A DNA stretch of 9,610 nucleotides from an uncultured Bacilli bacterium (GCA_910579535.1 CAJTUR010000040.1:1-9610); one strand, 5' to 3'. Numbered from the stretch's first letter, positions 1 to 6,148 are shown. The notes: a model not told the origin generated them from the letters alone. A program made the numbers and translations.

Positions 1-388
1 AGTAAGGAAGTAATGCACAATGCTTTCTATTATTTTGTTTATAAATAGTATTGTAAGCCTTTGCTTCTTTTAACATTTCTTCCTCGTATTCTTGTTCATT
101 TACCATGGCCTCAAAATTTTTAATATATTCCTTCGCTTCTTCTAATGTTTTACCTATTAAATTTACTGTCATAATAGAAGTTGATGAGGTTGAAATAGCA
201 CAGGCTTCCCCATCAAACTTTATATCTTTAATTCTATTCTCTTCTATTAAAACATAGAGATTAATGTTATCTATACAAGATTCGTTATTGGAATTTATTT
301 TTATATAATGATCATTTATAATGGTTTCTTTATTTTTAGGATTTTGATAATGTTGTAAAATAATTTCTCTTTTTAATTCTTCATCCAT
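1..388 (-). CDS. sufU: SufU, iron-sulfur assembly sulfur acceptor (partial, C-terminus cut by the left edge)
   Basis: Zinc-dependent sulfur-transfer protein of the Firmicute SUF system, which takes persulfide sulfur from SufS and passes it toward the SufBCD scaffold in the cytoplasm. The translation starts MDEELKREIILQHYQNPKN, the usual SufU/IscU N-terminus, and 129 codons are visible of an expected 140-150. The family's metal and sulfur-acceptor residues are present: Cys38 and Asp40 (in SCID, where most relatives have CGD), Cys63 in the GEACAIS motif followed by an S-rich stretch, and Cys124 in RKHCALLP. A long loop between the central motif and the last Cys is typical of SufU as opposed to IscU. 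The ATG at 388 directly follows the sufS stop codon (389-391), with AGAGATG upstream as a weak ribosome site, so translation is probably coupled to sufS. Identification is firm. The only oddity seen is Ile in place of Gly between Cys38 and Asp40. Confidence 0.93.
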   Translation of the reverse strand, partial: MDEELKREIILQHYQNPKNKETIINDHYIKINSNNESCIDNINLYVLIEENRIKDIKFDGEACAISTSSTSIMTVNLIGKTLEEAKEYIKNFEAMVNEQEYEEEMLKEAKAYNTIYKQNNRKHCALLPY

Positions 389-1585
389 TTAAATCATCTC
401 TTTCAATATTTTTTCTTTATCACTTAATAGTTCTATTAATTCATCAATTTCTTCATAGGTGTTATAAAAATAAAGACTGATTCTTAATGTATTGTTCACC
501 CCTACTTCTTTTTTTAATATTTTAGCACAATGGTTTCCCGCACGCACACAAATGTTGTATTTATTTAAATAATAAGCGACATCTTGACTAAATAAGTCGG
601 CGACATTGAATGATACAATTCCACTATCACTTTCTATATTTATAATATCAATATAAGGGATAGTTATCAACTTATCTACTAAGTATTTTCTTAACCTTTT
701 TTCGTAATCGGCAATGTTTTCTAATCCTATTTTTTCTAAGTATTTAATGGCTTCGCCAAAGGCAATCACTCCAGCTATATTTGGCGTTCCAGCTTCTAAG
801 CGGGTTGGAATATTTTTATAAAAAACTTCATGTTCGTTGTCAAACGATTCGTTCATTCCTCCACCTAAATTTACAGGTTCTAAATTTTCAAGGAGTTCTT
901 TTTTACCATATAAAACCCCTATGCCTGTTGGACCACACATTTTATGAGCGGAAAATGCCATAAAGTCGATGTCTAGATCTTGAACGTCTGTTTTTAAGTG
1001 TCCAATAGATTGAGCTGCGTCTAAAACAACAAAGATGTTGTGTTCATGAGCAAATTTCGTTATTTCTTTAATCGGCCTAATGTCTCCAATTACGTTTGTA
1101 ATATAAGCTAAACTAATGACTTTGGTATTTGGTGTTATGGCTTTTTTTACATTTTCTAATGTAACATAATGGTTGTCGTCTAAGGGGATATAACCGATAT
1201 GAATGTTGTTGGTGTTGGCTAATGAGAACCATGGTAAAACGTTTGAGGCATGCTCTGATTTGGTGATTAAAACTTCATCGTTTTCTTCTAAAATATTTTT
1301 AAAGAATCCTTTAGCAATCATATTTAATCCTTCTGTGGTTCCATAAGTAAAAACAATTTCTTCTAAAGATTCAGCATGAATAAAATTTTTAACTAATTCT
1401 CTTGTGTTTTCATATTCTAAATCTACTTTATAAGAAATATCGTAATCTCCACGATGGGCATTGGCACAATATTGCTCATAATATTCTACAGTTTTATCAA
1501 TAACGGATTGAGGTTTTAACGTGGTTGCACCGTTGTCAAAATAGGTTATGTCTTGTTTAAGCATTGGAAAGTCTTCACGATTCAT
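389..1585 (-). CDS. sufS: SufS, cysteine desulfurase (class V aminotransferase fold)
   Basis: PLP enzyme that converts L-cysteine to L-alanine and holds the sulfur as a persulfide for SufU. Visible residues, counted from the ATG at 1585 (398 residues, close to the usual 400-410): N-terminal TYFDNGATTLKPQ, His112 in SEHASN stacking on PLP, Asp189 and Gln192 in LDAAQS, the PLP lysine Lys215 in AFSAHKMCGPTG, and the active-site Cys353 in RAGNHCA near the C-terminus. The short active-site loop without an extended insert and the RxGxHC motif mark the group II (SufS) type. Start choice: the reading frame opens with a GTG at 1594, but the strong ribosome site AGGGGG sits 8 bases before the ATG at 1585 and leaves no spacing for the GTG, so the ATG is preferred. 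The gene overlaps the end of sufD by 11 bases and abuts sufU. Confident. Confidence 0.96.
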   Translation of the reverse strand: MNREDFPMLKQDITYFDNGATTLKPQSVIDKTVEYYEQYCANAHRGDYDISYKVDLEYENTRELVKNFIHAESLEEIVFTYGTTEGLNMIAKGFFKNILEENDEVLITKSEHASNVLPWFSLANTNNIHIGYIPLDDNHYVTLENVKKAITPNTKVISLAYITNVIGDIRPIKEITKFAHEHNIFVVLDAAQSIGHLKTDVQDLDIDFMAFSAHKMCGPTGIGVLYGKKELLENLEPVNLGGGMNESFDNEHEVFYKNIPTRLEAGTPNIAGVIAFGEAIKYLEKIGLENIADYEKRLRKYLVDKLITIPYIDIINIESDSGIVSFNVADLFSQDVAYYLNKYNICVRAGNHCAKILKKEVGVNNTLRISLYFYNTYEEIDELIELLSDKEKILKEMI

Positions 1586-2240
1586 TTTCTTCACCCCCTA
1601 ACTCTTTATTTTTTATTATTCCTTTTAAGAATCCTTTTTTAATTTTTTCTGTAGCACTCTTTTCACTTAAGCCTTTACTTTCTAAATAAAATAATTCTTT
1701 TTTAGAAATGTTACTAATGGTTGTGTTGTGGTTAGCTATAACTTCTTTTGATTTTACTAATAAATCAGGCATGATTTTGATTCGTTCATTATTTGTTGTC
1801 AAGGCTTTTATGTCTTCTAAATAATTAATTTCCTTAGTCTTTTCTTTGATGTCTCCAACTGCTAAAACATTTATCGTTCCTTCTTTTTCTACTAAACGAA
1901 TTTTTAAATCGTTTTTAATGTTTGAATGGTTTAATTCATCTTTAATTTCTAAATAATTTTTTCCTGAAAAAGTGGCACAGAAATGAACTTTTAACTTTGT
2001 TTTTTCTTCATTATGAAAATAAATCTTATTTTGGTTGTTTTCTAATTTTAAAAAAAATTCTATTAAGGAATCGCTTTCTTTTTCTAAATAAATGTTAATT
2101 GTACAATTTTTATTTATTTTTTTAATTCCACAGTTTACTTTTCCTTTTAAATATAAATTTAAATCCTTTGTTATTTCTTCTATTAAAATTTCTTCATTTT
2201 CTATTTTTACATTCTCTGATGCTATTATTAGTTTATTCAT
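1575..2240 (-). CDS. sufD: SufD-like protein, short form (about half the usual length)
   Basis: SufB/SufD-family protein in the sufD position between sufC and sufS. SufD normally forms the SufBC2D scaffold on which the cluster is built. Here it is 221 residues against about 420-440 in Bacillus and E. coli. The start of the beta-helix half cannot be drawn exactly, but the C-terminal signature is clear: NHNTTISNISKKELFYLESK at residues 170-189 followed by GLSEKSA, matching the family's H-x-A-T-[TV]-[SG]...LFYL.SRG[LI]S block, with His171 conserved. Upstream, NYLEDIKAL (139-147) and the acidic/hydrophobic repeats fit the beta-helix core. What is missing is the long N-terminal helical region and part of the core. 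Start: ATG 2240, overlapping the sufC stop by 8 bases with GGTGA 6 bases ahead. In-frame TTG (2288) and ATG (2252) codons lie inside sufC and lack well-placed ribosome sites. Family assignment is moderately firm. Whether it is a functional SufD is inference. Confidence 0.78.
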   Translation of the reverse strand: MNKLIIASENVKIENEEILIEEITKDLNLYLKGKVNCGIKKINKNCTINIYLEKESDSLIEFFLKLENNQNKIYFHNEEKTKLKVHFCATFSGKNYLEIKDELNHSNIKNDLKIRLVEKEGTINVLAVGDIKEKTKEINYLEDIKALTTNNERIKIMPDLLVKSKEVIANHNTTISNISKKELFYLESKGLSEKSATEKIKKGFLKGIIKNKELGGEENES

Positions 2241-2988
2241 TTTTTTCACCATTAGCCATAAGAGTTGCCCTAGAAAAGCCGTTTTCAAAGATTTTTTTTG
2301 CCAGTGAAAGGTCTCCTGTTTGAGTCACTTTTTTGTTTTCTAAAATATGTACTTTATCGGGTTTTAAAATTTCTAATAACTTTTGTTGATGGGTAATGAT
2401 TAAAAGGCTGGGTTTAAATTGTTTATGGTATTCTAGTAAGGCGTTTGCTACGATTTTTAAGGCATCTACATCTAAACCTGAATCAATTTCATCTAAAATA
2501 ATCATTTTGGGTTCAAGCATCCAGATGTGTAAAAGCTCCATTTTTTTCTTTTCTCCTCCACTCATGTTGTAATTGATGTTTCGATGAATAAAAGAAGTTG
2601 GAATTTCTAATTTTTCACAATATTTTTTTAATTTGTTGTTTAGTTCTAAAATGTTTAAGTCTTTCTTTCCTTGTTCATTTAAAGCACAACGAATTAATTC
2701 AGCATTCGTTATCCCATCAATCTCAATAGGGTTTTGACTCACTAAATAAAAACCTAGTTGTGCTACTTCTGTCGTATTCAATTTTAATAGGTCTTTATTT
2801 TGATACGTTATCAATCCATGGGTGACTGTGTAGTCTAAATCTCTTAATAAAACTTTTGAAATCGTCGATTTTCCGGCGCCATTTTTTCCCATTAAGGCGT
2901 GGATTTCCCCTTCTTTTATTTCTAAATTAAAGTTTTCTAAAATGGTTTTATTTGAAACTTTTACGGTTAAATCTTTTATTGTTAACAT
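2233..2988 (-). CDS. sufC: SufC, iron-sulfur assembly ATPase (ABC-type)
   Basis: Cytoplasmic ABC ATPase that drives conformational change in the SufB-SufD scaffold. It is soluble and not a transporter: no membrane segment is present and no permease gene is next to it. Motifs over 251 residues (the usual 245-260): Walker A GKNGAGKST (34-42), Q-loop Gln85 in YLVSQNP, ABC signature MSGGEKKK (142-149) with the SufC-typical run of lysines and M-E-L after it, Walker B IILDEIDSGLD (163-173) with Glu167, and the switch His200 in IITH. The EIDSGLD D-loop is characteristic of SufC. The ATG at 2988 has GGTGATGACGG ahead of it. First gene of the suf cluster, preceded by a 43-base gap after nth that holds a promoter candidate. 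The 3' end overlaps sufD by 8 bases. Very confident. Confidence 0.97.
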   Translation of the reverse strand: MLTIKDLTVKVSNKTILENFNLEIKEGEIHALMGKNGAGKSTISKVLLRDLDYTVTHGLITYQNKDLLKLNTTEVAQLGFYLVSQNPIEIDGITNAELIRCALNEQGKKDLNILELNNKLKKYCEKLEIPTSFIHRNINYNMSGGEKKKMELLHIWMLEPKMIILDEIDSGLDVDALKIVANALLEYHKQFKPSLLIITHQQKLLEILKPDKVHILENKKVTQTGDLSLAKKIFENGFSRATLMANGEKNE

Positions 2989-3005
2989 CCGTCATCACCA
3001 ACGTT

Positions 3006-3034
3006 ATTTTATCAAATGAATGGGTTAAAGTCTA
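3006..3034 (-). promoter_or_regulatory. Candidate sigma-A promoter for the suf operon, overlapping the nth stop codon
   Basis: On the minus strand, TAGACT (3034-3029), a 17-base spacer and TAAAAT (3011-3006) match the sigma-A pattern in 4/6 and 5/6 positions. The first three bases of the -35 are the nth TAG stop. The start of transcription would be near 2999, giving a leader of only about 10-15 bases before the sufC ATG. No terminator separates nth from sufC, so read-through from cca-dnaD-nth is also possible. Seen by eye; no experimental support. Confidence 0.5.
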
Positions 3035-3658
3035 TGACCTTGTTTTTTTATTGTAATGAAGACAAGCTTCTTTCAATTTACAATTTTCACATTCAGGATT
3101 TCTACTTTTACAATTGTATCTTCCAAATAAAACCATTTGATGATGAAGTCTACTCCATTTTTCAATAGGAAAAGCTTTCATTAACTTTTTTTCAGTTTTC
3201 TCAACCGAGTCTTTTTCTTTTGAAAGATTTAGACGGTCTGACACTCTTTTAACATGGGTGTCTACAGCGATGGCTGGAACGTCATAGATATTGGATAAAA
3301 CAACGTTACATGTCTTTCTTCCGACACCGGGTAAACTTTCTAAATACTCTCGATTATTGGGGACAGTCCCTTTATAATTTTCTACTAAGCTTTTAGCTAT
3401 TTCTTTAATGTATAATGCTTTTCTAGTATAGGTTCCACAAGGTTTAATAATTTTTTCAATTTCTTTTATAGGAACGTTTACTAAATCAAAGATATTGTAT
3501 TTGGAAAAAAGCACTTTGGTTACCATGTTTACTCGTTTATCAGTACATTGAGCACTTAAGACGGTAGCTATTAAAAGTTCATAATCTTTATTGTATTCTA
3601 ATTCACATTTTGGATTTGGATAGAGTTCATCTAAATAGTCTATGATTTTATTCTTCAT
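3032..3658 (-). CDS. nth: Endonuclease III, bifunctional DNA glycosylase/AP lyase with a 4Fe-4S cluster
   Basis: Base excision repair enzyme that removes oxidised pyrimidines and nicks at the abasic site. 208 residues, near the usual 210-220. The helix-hairpin-helix LPGVGRKTCNVVL (109-121) holds the catalytic Lys115, and the catalytic Asp133 lies in AVDTHVKRVSDRL. The C-terminal cluster ligands are Cys183, 190, 193 and 199 in the C-x6-C-x2-C-x5-C pattern. The N-terminal VLSAQCTDKRVN motif (33-44) is also classic. The ATG at 3658 lies inside the last codons of dnaD (11-base overlap), so the two are translationally coupled. The dnaD-nth pair is conserved in Bacillus. Because the enzyme needs a 4Fe-4S cluster, placement directly before the suf genes may be meaningful, although it could be chance. 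Very confident. Confidence 0.97.
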   Translation of the reverse strand: MKNKIIDYLDELYPNPKCELEYNKDYELLIATVLSAQCTDKRVNMVTKVLFSKYNIFDLVNVPIKEIEKIIKPCGTYTRKALYIKEIAKSLVENYKGTVPNNREYLESLPGVGRKTCNVVLSNIYDVPAIAVDTHVKRVSDRLNLSKEKDSVEKTEKKLMKAFPIEKWSRLHHQMVLFGRYNCKSRNPECENCKLKEACLHYNKKTRS

Positions 3659-4295
3659 CTAACCAATTGTAATCATTAGAGTTTATGTAATCGTAAAACT
3701 CTTTGTTTTCACTTTCTATAATTTTATTTTGATTTGTATTATTAACCTCATCCATTGTTTTGTATCCTTTCCTTTTCCAATCATAAAGTACTTTATCAAT
3801 GTATCTTAAATCACTAGCGTTATAAAAAAGGGCTTTTTTTAAGGCTCCTAAAATTAATTCTTCAGAAAAACCTTTTTCAATCCATCCATTTATGTATTCA
3901 AAATCCATTGAAGAGAGCGTTTTTCCTAAATCTCTTTCAAAAATACTATAAATGTCTTCTTTGGTGCTTTCTTTTTCTTTACGTTCTAGCTTTTCATTTA
4001 TTAAAACATAAAAATATTCTAAACTTATAATTTCGTTTCTTTTTTCATTGTCATCTTTAACGATATCTAACTTAATGACTTTTTTTTGCATTAAGTTATT
4101 AAAAGATGTCAAGATTTCTTCTTCACTTAGTTTTATGGTTTGATTTATTACTGTTAAATCAAATGTTGCTTTTTTATAATTCCAAAAATATAAGAGTAAA
4201 ATAAGATCGTTTATTTCTAACTTTAAAGACTTTACTACAGGAATTAAAAAGCTTGGAAAGACAAGATTGCTTTCTTTCATTATATCTATATTCAA
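3648..4295 (-). CDS. dnaD: DnaD, primosome / replication initiation protein
   Basis: Firmicute-specific protein that remodels DNA and helps load the helicase with DnaB and DnaI at initiation and restart. Domains (215 residues; Bacillus about 230): an N-terminal winged-helix part (about 10-100) with PSFLIPVVKSLKLEINDLIL, then the DnaD/DnaB_2 domain (about 114-180) with the signature YIDKVLYDWKRKG (165-177), a polar linker and the C-terminal YNWLDEE, which resembles the end of Bacillus DnaD. Start choice: the frame opens with a GTG at 4304 immediately after the cca stop, but the ribosome site AGGTGA sits 5 bases before an in-frame TTG at 4295, which therefore fits better. An ATG at 4280 is a third option. 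Non-ATG initiation and the close packing suggest translation depends on cca termination. Family confident; start uncertain by 3-8 residues. Confidence 0.92.
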   Translation of the reverse strand: MNIDIMKESNLVFPSFLIPVVKSLKLEINDLILLLYFWNYKKATFDLTVINQTIKLSEEEILTSFNNLMQKKVIKLDIVKDDNEKRNEIISLEYFYVLINEKLERKEKESTKEDIYSIFERDLGKTLSSMDFEYINGWIEKGFSEELILGALKKALFYNASDLRYIDKVLYDWKRKGYKTMDEVNNTNQNKIIESENKEFYDYINSNDYNWLDEE

Positions 4296-4304
4296 AATCG
4301 TCAC

Positions 4305-5117
4305 CTACTTTTCTAAACAATCGTTCATCACAATTTGCATTTTTTTTCTTTCGTTTACTATATTCTTTTTTTCTTCTTTTGTAAATGGTAATTCTCGGTT
4401 TATTTTGACTTGGGCCCACATTTTATTTATTTCTTTATAATAGGTCATGCTTCCAAAATCTAATTGTAAAATTTCTAAAGCTTCTATTTTTTTTAATAAT
4501 TGAATTCCTTTTAAAAAGTTTTTCGAAGCTAAAATCTGAGTGATTTCTTCTTTTACTCGATAATTGCTTATATTTTTTAGAAAAGATTTATATTTTAATA
4601 GGTTTTTTTCTAATTTTTTATCTAAAGAAAAATCTAAAGTGGTGGCAAAACGAATGGCTCTTAATATTCTTAGGCTGTCTTCAATTAATTTTTGTTCTAG
4701 GTTTCCTACTCCTTTTATTTGTTTATTTAAAAGATCTTCTTTTGCTTGATAGACATCTATTAAAGTTCCTTCTTTGTTTAAACATAATGTATTGATGGTA
4801 AAGTCTCTTCTTTCTAAGTCTACTTTTAAATCTTGTACCCATTCATATTGAATTAATCTATTCTTTTCATAAGTTTTTTCTTTACGATAAGGGGTAATTG
4901 TAAAATGATATTTTTCTTTATCAAAATGAAGTTCACCATAAAAGCCAGGTTCCAGATGAAAAAGTTCTTTTAATTTTTCTGGGAAAGCATTTGTACATAT
5001 ATCGATATCAAAACTTTCCTTTTTTAGCAATAGGTCTCTAACGTAACCTCCAACAATGTAAGCTTCGAAACCCTTTTCGTTTAAGAGATTTAAAATCTCT
5101 TTTATTCCGTCATTCAT
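4305..5117 (-). CDS. cca: CCA-adding tRNA nucleotidyltransferase, class II, shortened at the C-terminus
   Basis: Class II nucleotidyltransferase that adds or repairs the 3'-CCA of tRNAs. Motif A: IVGGYVRDLLL (21-31) with metal-binding Asp37 and Asp39 in FDIDICT. Motif B: RRDFTIN (103-109). Motif D, nucleotide recognition: EDSLRILRAIRF (146-157) with Glu146, Asp147 and Arg150. A motif-E-like RVKEEITQIL (187-196) is also present. It is 270 residues, while Bacillus relatives are about 390-400, so the body ends soon after the neck and most of the tail domain that binds the tRNA elbow is absent. There is no leftover tail in another frame: dnaD begins right after the stop, so the shortness looks native rather than a frameshift. 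ATG 5117 has AAAGGAG 5 bases ahead, a strong site. First gene of the cca-dnaD-nth operon. A poly(A) polymerase-like or A- or CC-adding specialisation cannot be excluded. Confidence 0.9.
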   Translation of the reverse strand: MNDGIKEILNLLNEKGFEAYIVGGYVRDLLLKKESFDIDICTNAFPEKLKELFHLEPGFYGELHFDKEKYHFTITPYRKEKTYEKNRLIQYEWVQDLKVDLERRDFTINTLCLNKEGTLIDVYQAKEDLLNKQIKGVGNLEQKLIEDSLRILRAIRFATTLDFSLDKKLEKNLLKYKSFLKNISNYRVKEEITQILASKNFLKGIQLLKKIEALEILQLDFGSMTYYKEINKMWAQVKINRELPFTKEEKKNIVNERKKMQIVMNDCLEK

Positions 5118-5135
5118 AATGGCTCCTTTTATTCA

Positions 5136-5164
5136 ATTATAGCATAAACTCTCATTTGACTTAA
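5136..5164 (-). promoter_or_regulatory. Extended -10 promoter for the cca-dnaD-nth operon
   Basis: The minus strand has a perfect TATAAT (5141-5136) preceded by TG one base upstream (TGC-TATAAT), an extended -10 element. The best -35 at 17 bases is TTAAGT (5164-5159), a poor match. The predicted start near 5129 leaves about 12 bases before the ATG, just enough for the AAAGGAG site. It faces the rpsD promoter and shares bases with it. Confidence 0.62.
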
Positions 5165-5183
5165 TAAAAATATAGTGTATAAT
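5156..5183 (+). promoter_or_regulatory. Sigma-A promoter of rpsD
   Basis: TTGACT (5156-5161), a 16-base spacer and a perfect TATAAT (5178-5183). This is the strongest promoter in the window, as expected for a ribosomal protein gene. Transcription should begin near 5190, about 148 bases before the rpsD start codon. Its -35 shares three bases (5159-5161) with the -35 candidate of the divergent cca promoter. Confidence 0.75.
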
Positions 5184-5189
5184 ATTAGT

Positions 5190-5323
5190 TGCGTGAGTTG
5201 GCAGAGAAAAAATTAAAGTTTAATGTGTTTATAAAGTTTCAAAGTATCCTAGTCTGCCACTTTGGAGAAATGATTAGTATAAACTCCCTAAGCTTTGTTT
5301 TTTCTAACGACTTTTAGCAATAG
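5190..5323 (+). promoter_or_regulatory. Structured rpsD leader, candidate S4 autoregulatory mRNA element
   Basis: The transcript ahead of rpsD is unusually long and has pairings visible by eye. TGGCAGA (5199-5205) pairs fully with TCTGCCA (5253-5259), closing a 47-base loop. Inside that loop GTTTATA (5227-5233) pairs fully with TATAAAC downstream (5278-5284), which would make a pseudoknot. A competing hairpin TTTGGAG (5261-5267) with CTCC-CT-AAG (5284-5292) is followed by a T6 run (5298-5303), like a weak attenuator. It is established that rpsD is autogenously controlled by S4 through its leader in Bacillus subtilis, and that S4 recognises a pseudoknot in the E. coli alpha operon. That this leader works in the same way is inference. 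No ORF is present in it. Confidence 0.55.
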
Positions 5324-5337
5324 AAAGGAGAATTGAA

Positions 5338-5940
5338 ATGGCAAGATATACTGGACCAGCTTATAAAAAAGCAAGAAGACTTAATTTTTCATTACTTGAA
5401 AATGGACGTGAGTTAGCTCGTCGTCCTTATGCTCCTGGTATGCATGGTGTTGATCGTCGTAAAAAAATCAGTGAGTATGGCGTTCAATTACAAGAAAAAC
5501 AAAAAGTACGTTTAATGTATGGATTAACCGAAAAACAATTTCATAAAGTTTTTGATCATGCAAGCCGTATGAAAGGTGTGGCTGGTGAGAATTTACTTCG
5601 TTTATTAGAGAGTCGTTTAGATAATTTAGTTTATCGTATGGGACTTGCTAAAACAAGAAGAGCTGCTAGACAAGTAGTCAACCATGGTCATATTTTAGTT
5701 AATGGTATAAAGGTTAATATTCCTTCTTATCAAGTGAAACCTGGTGATACAATTAGTGTTAAAGAAAATTCATTAGAACATAAAGCCATTAAAGAAGCTT
5801 TAGAAGCCACTTTAAAAAGATGTGCTTATGTTGAGTTTGATGATAAAAAAATGTCTGGTACTTATGTACGTTATCCAGATCGAAGTGAACTTAACCAAGA
5901 AATTAATGAAAGTCTTATTGTTGAATTCTACAATAGATAA
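5338..5940 (+). CDS. rpsD: 30S ribosomal protein S4 (zinc-free form)
   Basis: Primary 16S rRNA-binding protein that nucleates assembly of the small-subunit body, helps control decoding accuracy, and represses its own synthesis in Bacillus. 200 residues, exactly the usual Bacillus length. It starts MARYTGPAYKKARRL. The RPYAPGMHG block (29-37) and the SEYGVQLQEKQK motif (45-56) are typical, and the N-terminus lacks the four zinc cysteines of the other S4 form. The S4 RNA-binding domain covers about 91-155 (ESRLDNLVYRMGLAKTRRAA ... VNHGHILVNG). It ends LIVEFYNR as relatives do. Ribosome site AAAGGAG lies 7 bases before the ATG. It stands alone as a single-gene transcript with its own promoter, leader and terminator, as in Bacillus. 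Codons are less AT-extreme than in the neighbours (more CGT and GGT), consistent with high expression. Confidence 0.98.
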   Translation: MARYTGPAYKKARRLNFSLLENGRELARRPYAPGMHGVDRRKKISEYGVQLQEKQKVRLMYGLTEKQFHKVFDHASRMKGVAGENLLRLLESRLDNLVYRMGLAKTRRAARQVVNHGHILVNGIKVNIPSYQVKPGDTISVKENSLEHKAIKEALEATLKRCAYVEFDDKKMSGTYVRYPDRSELNQEINESLIVEFYNR

Positions 5941-5943
5941 TCT

Positions 5944-5977
5944 AAAAAAAGAGCTAACTTAATGAAGCTCTTTTTTT
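5944..5977 (+). terminator. Intrinsic terminator of rpsD
   Basis: Twelve-base perfect stem, seven A plus GAGCT (5944-5955) against AGCTC plus seven T (5966-5977), with a 10-base loop. It starts 3 bases after the stop codon. The A-tract on the other side would let it work weakly in the opposite direction too. Confidence 0.93.
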
Positions 5978-6051
5978 ATTATTAAAGTATGCTTTATTAT
6001 GTCTTTACTAGCAAAAACATTATATATTGACTTCTAGTATCATGTATTTTC

Positions 6052-6069
6052 TTATTTGTGTACAAATAA
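6052..6069. repeat. Perfect-arm palindrome in the convergent gap
   Basis: TTATTTGT, central GT, then ACAAATAA: 8-base arms around a 2-base centre, in the 171-base gap between the two convergent genes. No T-tract follows, so it is not an intrinsic terminator. It resembles an operator half-site pair, but no promoter or gene start is next to it. The remainder of 5978-6102 shows nothing I can assign. Confidence 0.4.
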
Positions 6070-6102
6070 ATTATGACTTCAAATATGTTAATTTACTCTT
6101 AT

Positions 6103-6138
6103 AAAAAACCTCGCTTCCTTTGTCTAAGAAACGAGGTT
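6103..6138 (-). terminator. Intrinsic terminator of the FAD/2Fe-2S oxidoreductase operon
   Basis: On the minus strand AACCTCG (6138-6132) pairs with CGAGGTT (6113-6107), extended by three further pairs after one mismatch, and is followed by a T6 run (6108-6103). It begins 10 bases after the stop codon of the reductase gene. Confidence 0.9.
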
Positions 6139-6148
6139 CATATCATAT

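Noticed and set aside
1586..1594. GTG start for sufS three codons upstream of the ATG
   Set aside because: The ribosome site AGGGGG would overlap or touch this GTG, leaving no spacing, while it is ideally placed for the ATG at 1585.
1575..2240. Mycoplasma-type genetic code (UGA = Trp)
   Set aside because: UGA ends sufD and the FAD oxidoreductase gene at the expected places and tryptophans are encoded by TGG.
2241..2288. Longer sufD beginning at TTG 2288 or ATG 2252
   Set aside because: The extra residues are encoded inside sufC in another frame, have no well-placed ribosome site and do not resemble SufD N-termini.
2092..2307. Plus-strand open frame with a phenylalanine-rich, membrane-like translation opposite sufD/sufC
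   Set aside because: It is the antisense of lysine-rich coding sequence, which gives runs of Phe and Ile. It has no ribosome site and no promoter.
4174..4419. Minus-strand open frame across the cca-dnaD junction
   Set aside because: It overlaps both real genes in another frame, has a low-complexity lysine/arginine-rich translation and no ribosome site.
5190..5337. T-box or metabolite riboswitch ahead of rpsD
   Set aside because: No T-box antiterminator sequence or known riboswitch core is visible. A ribosomal-protein leader is the simpler reading.
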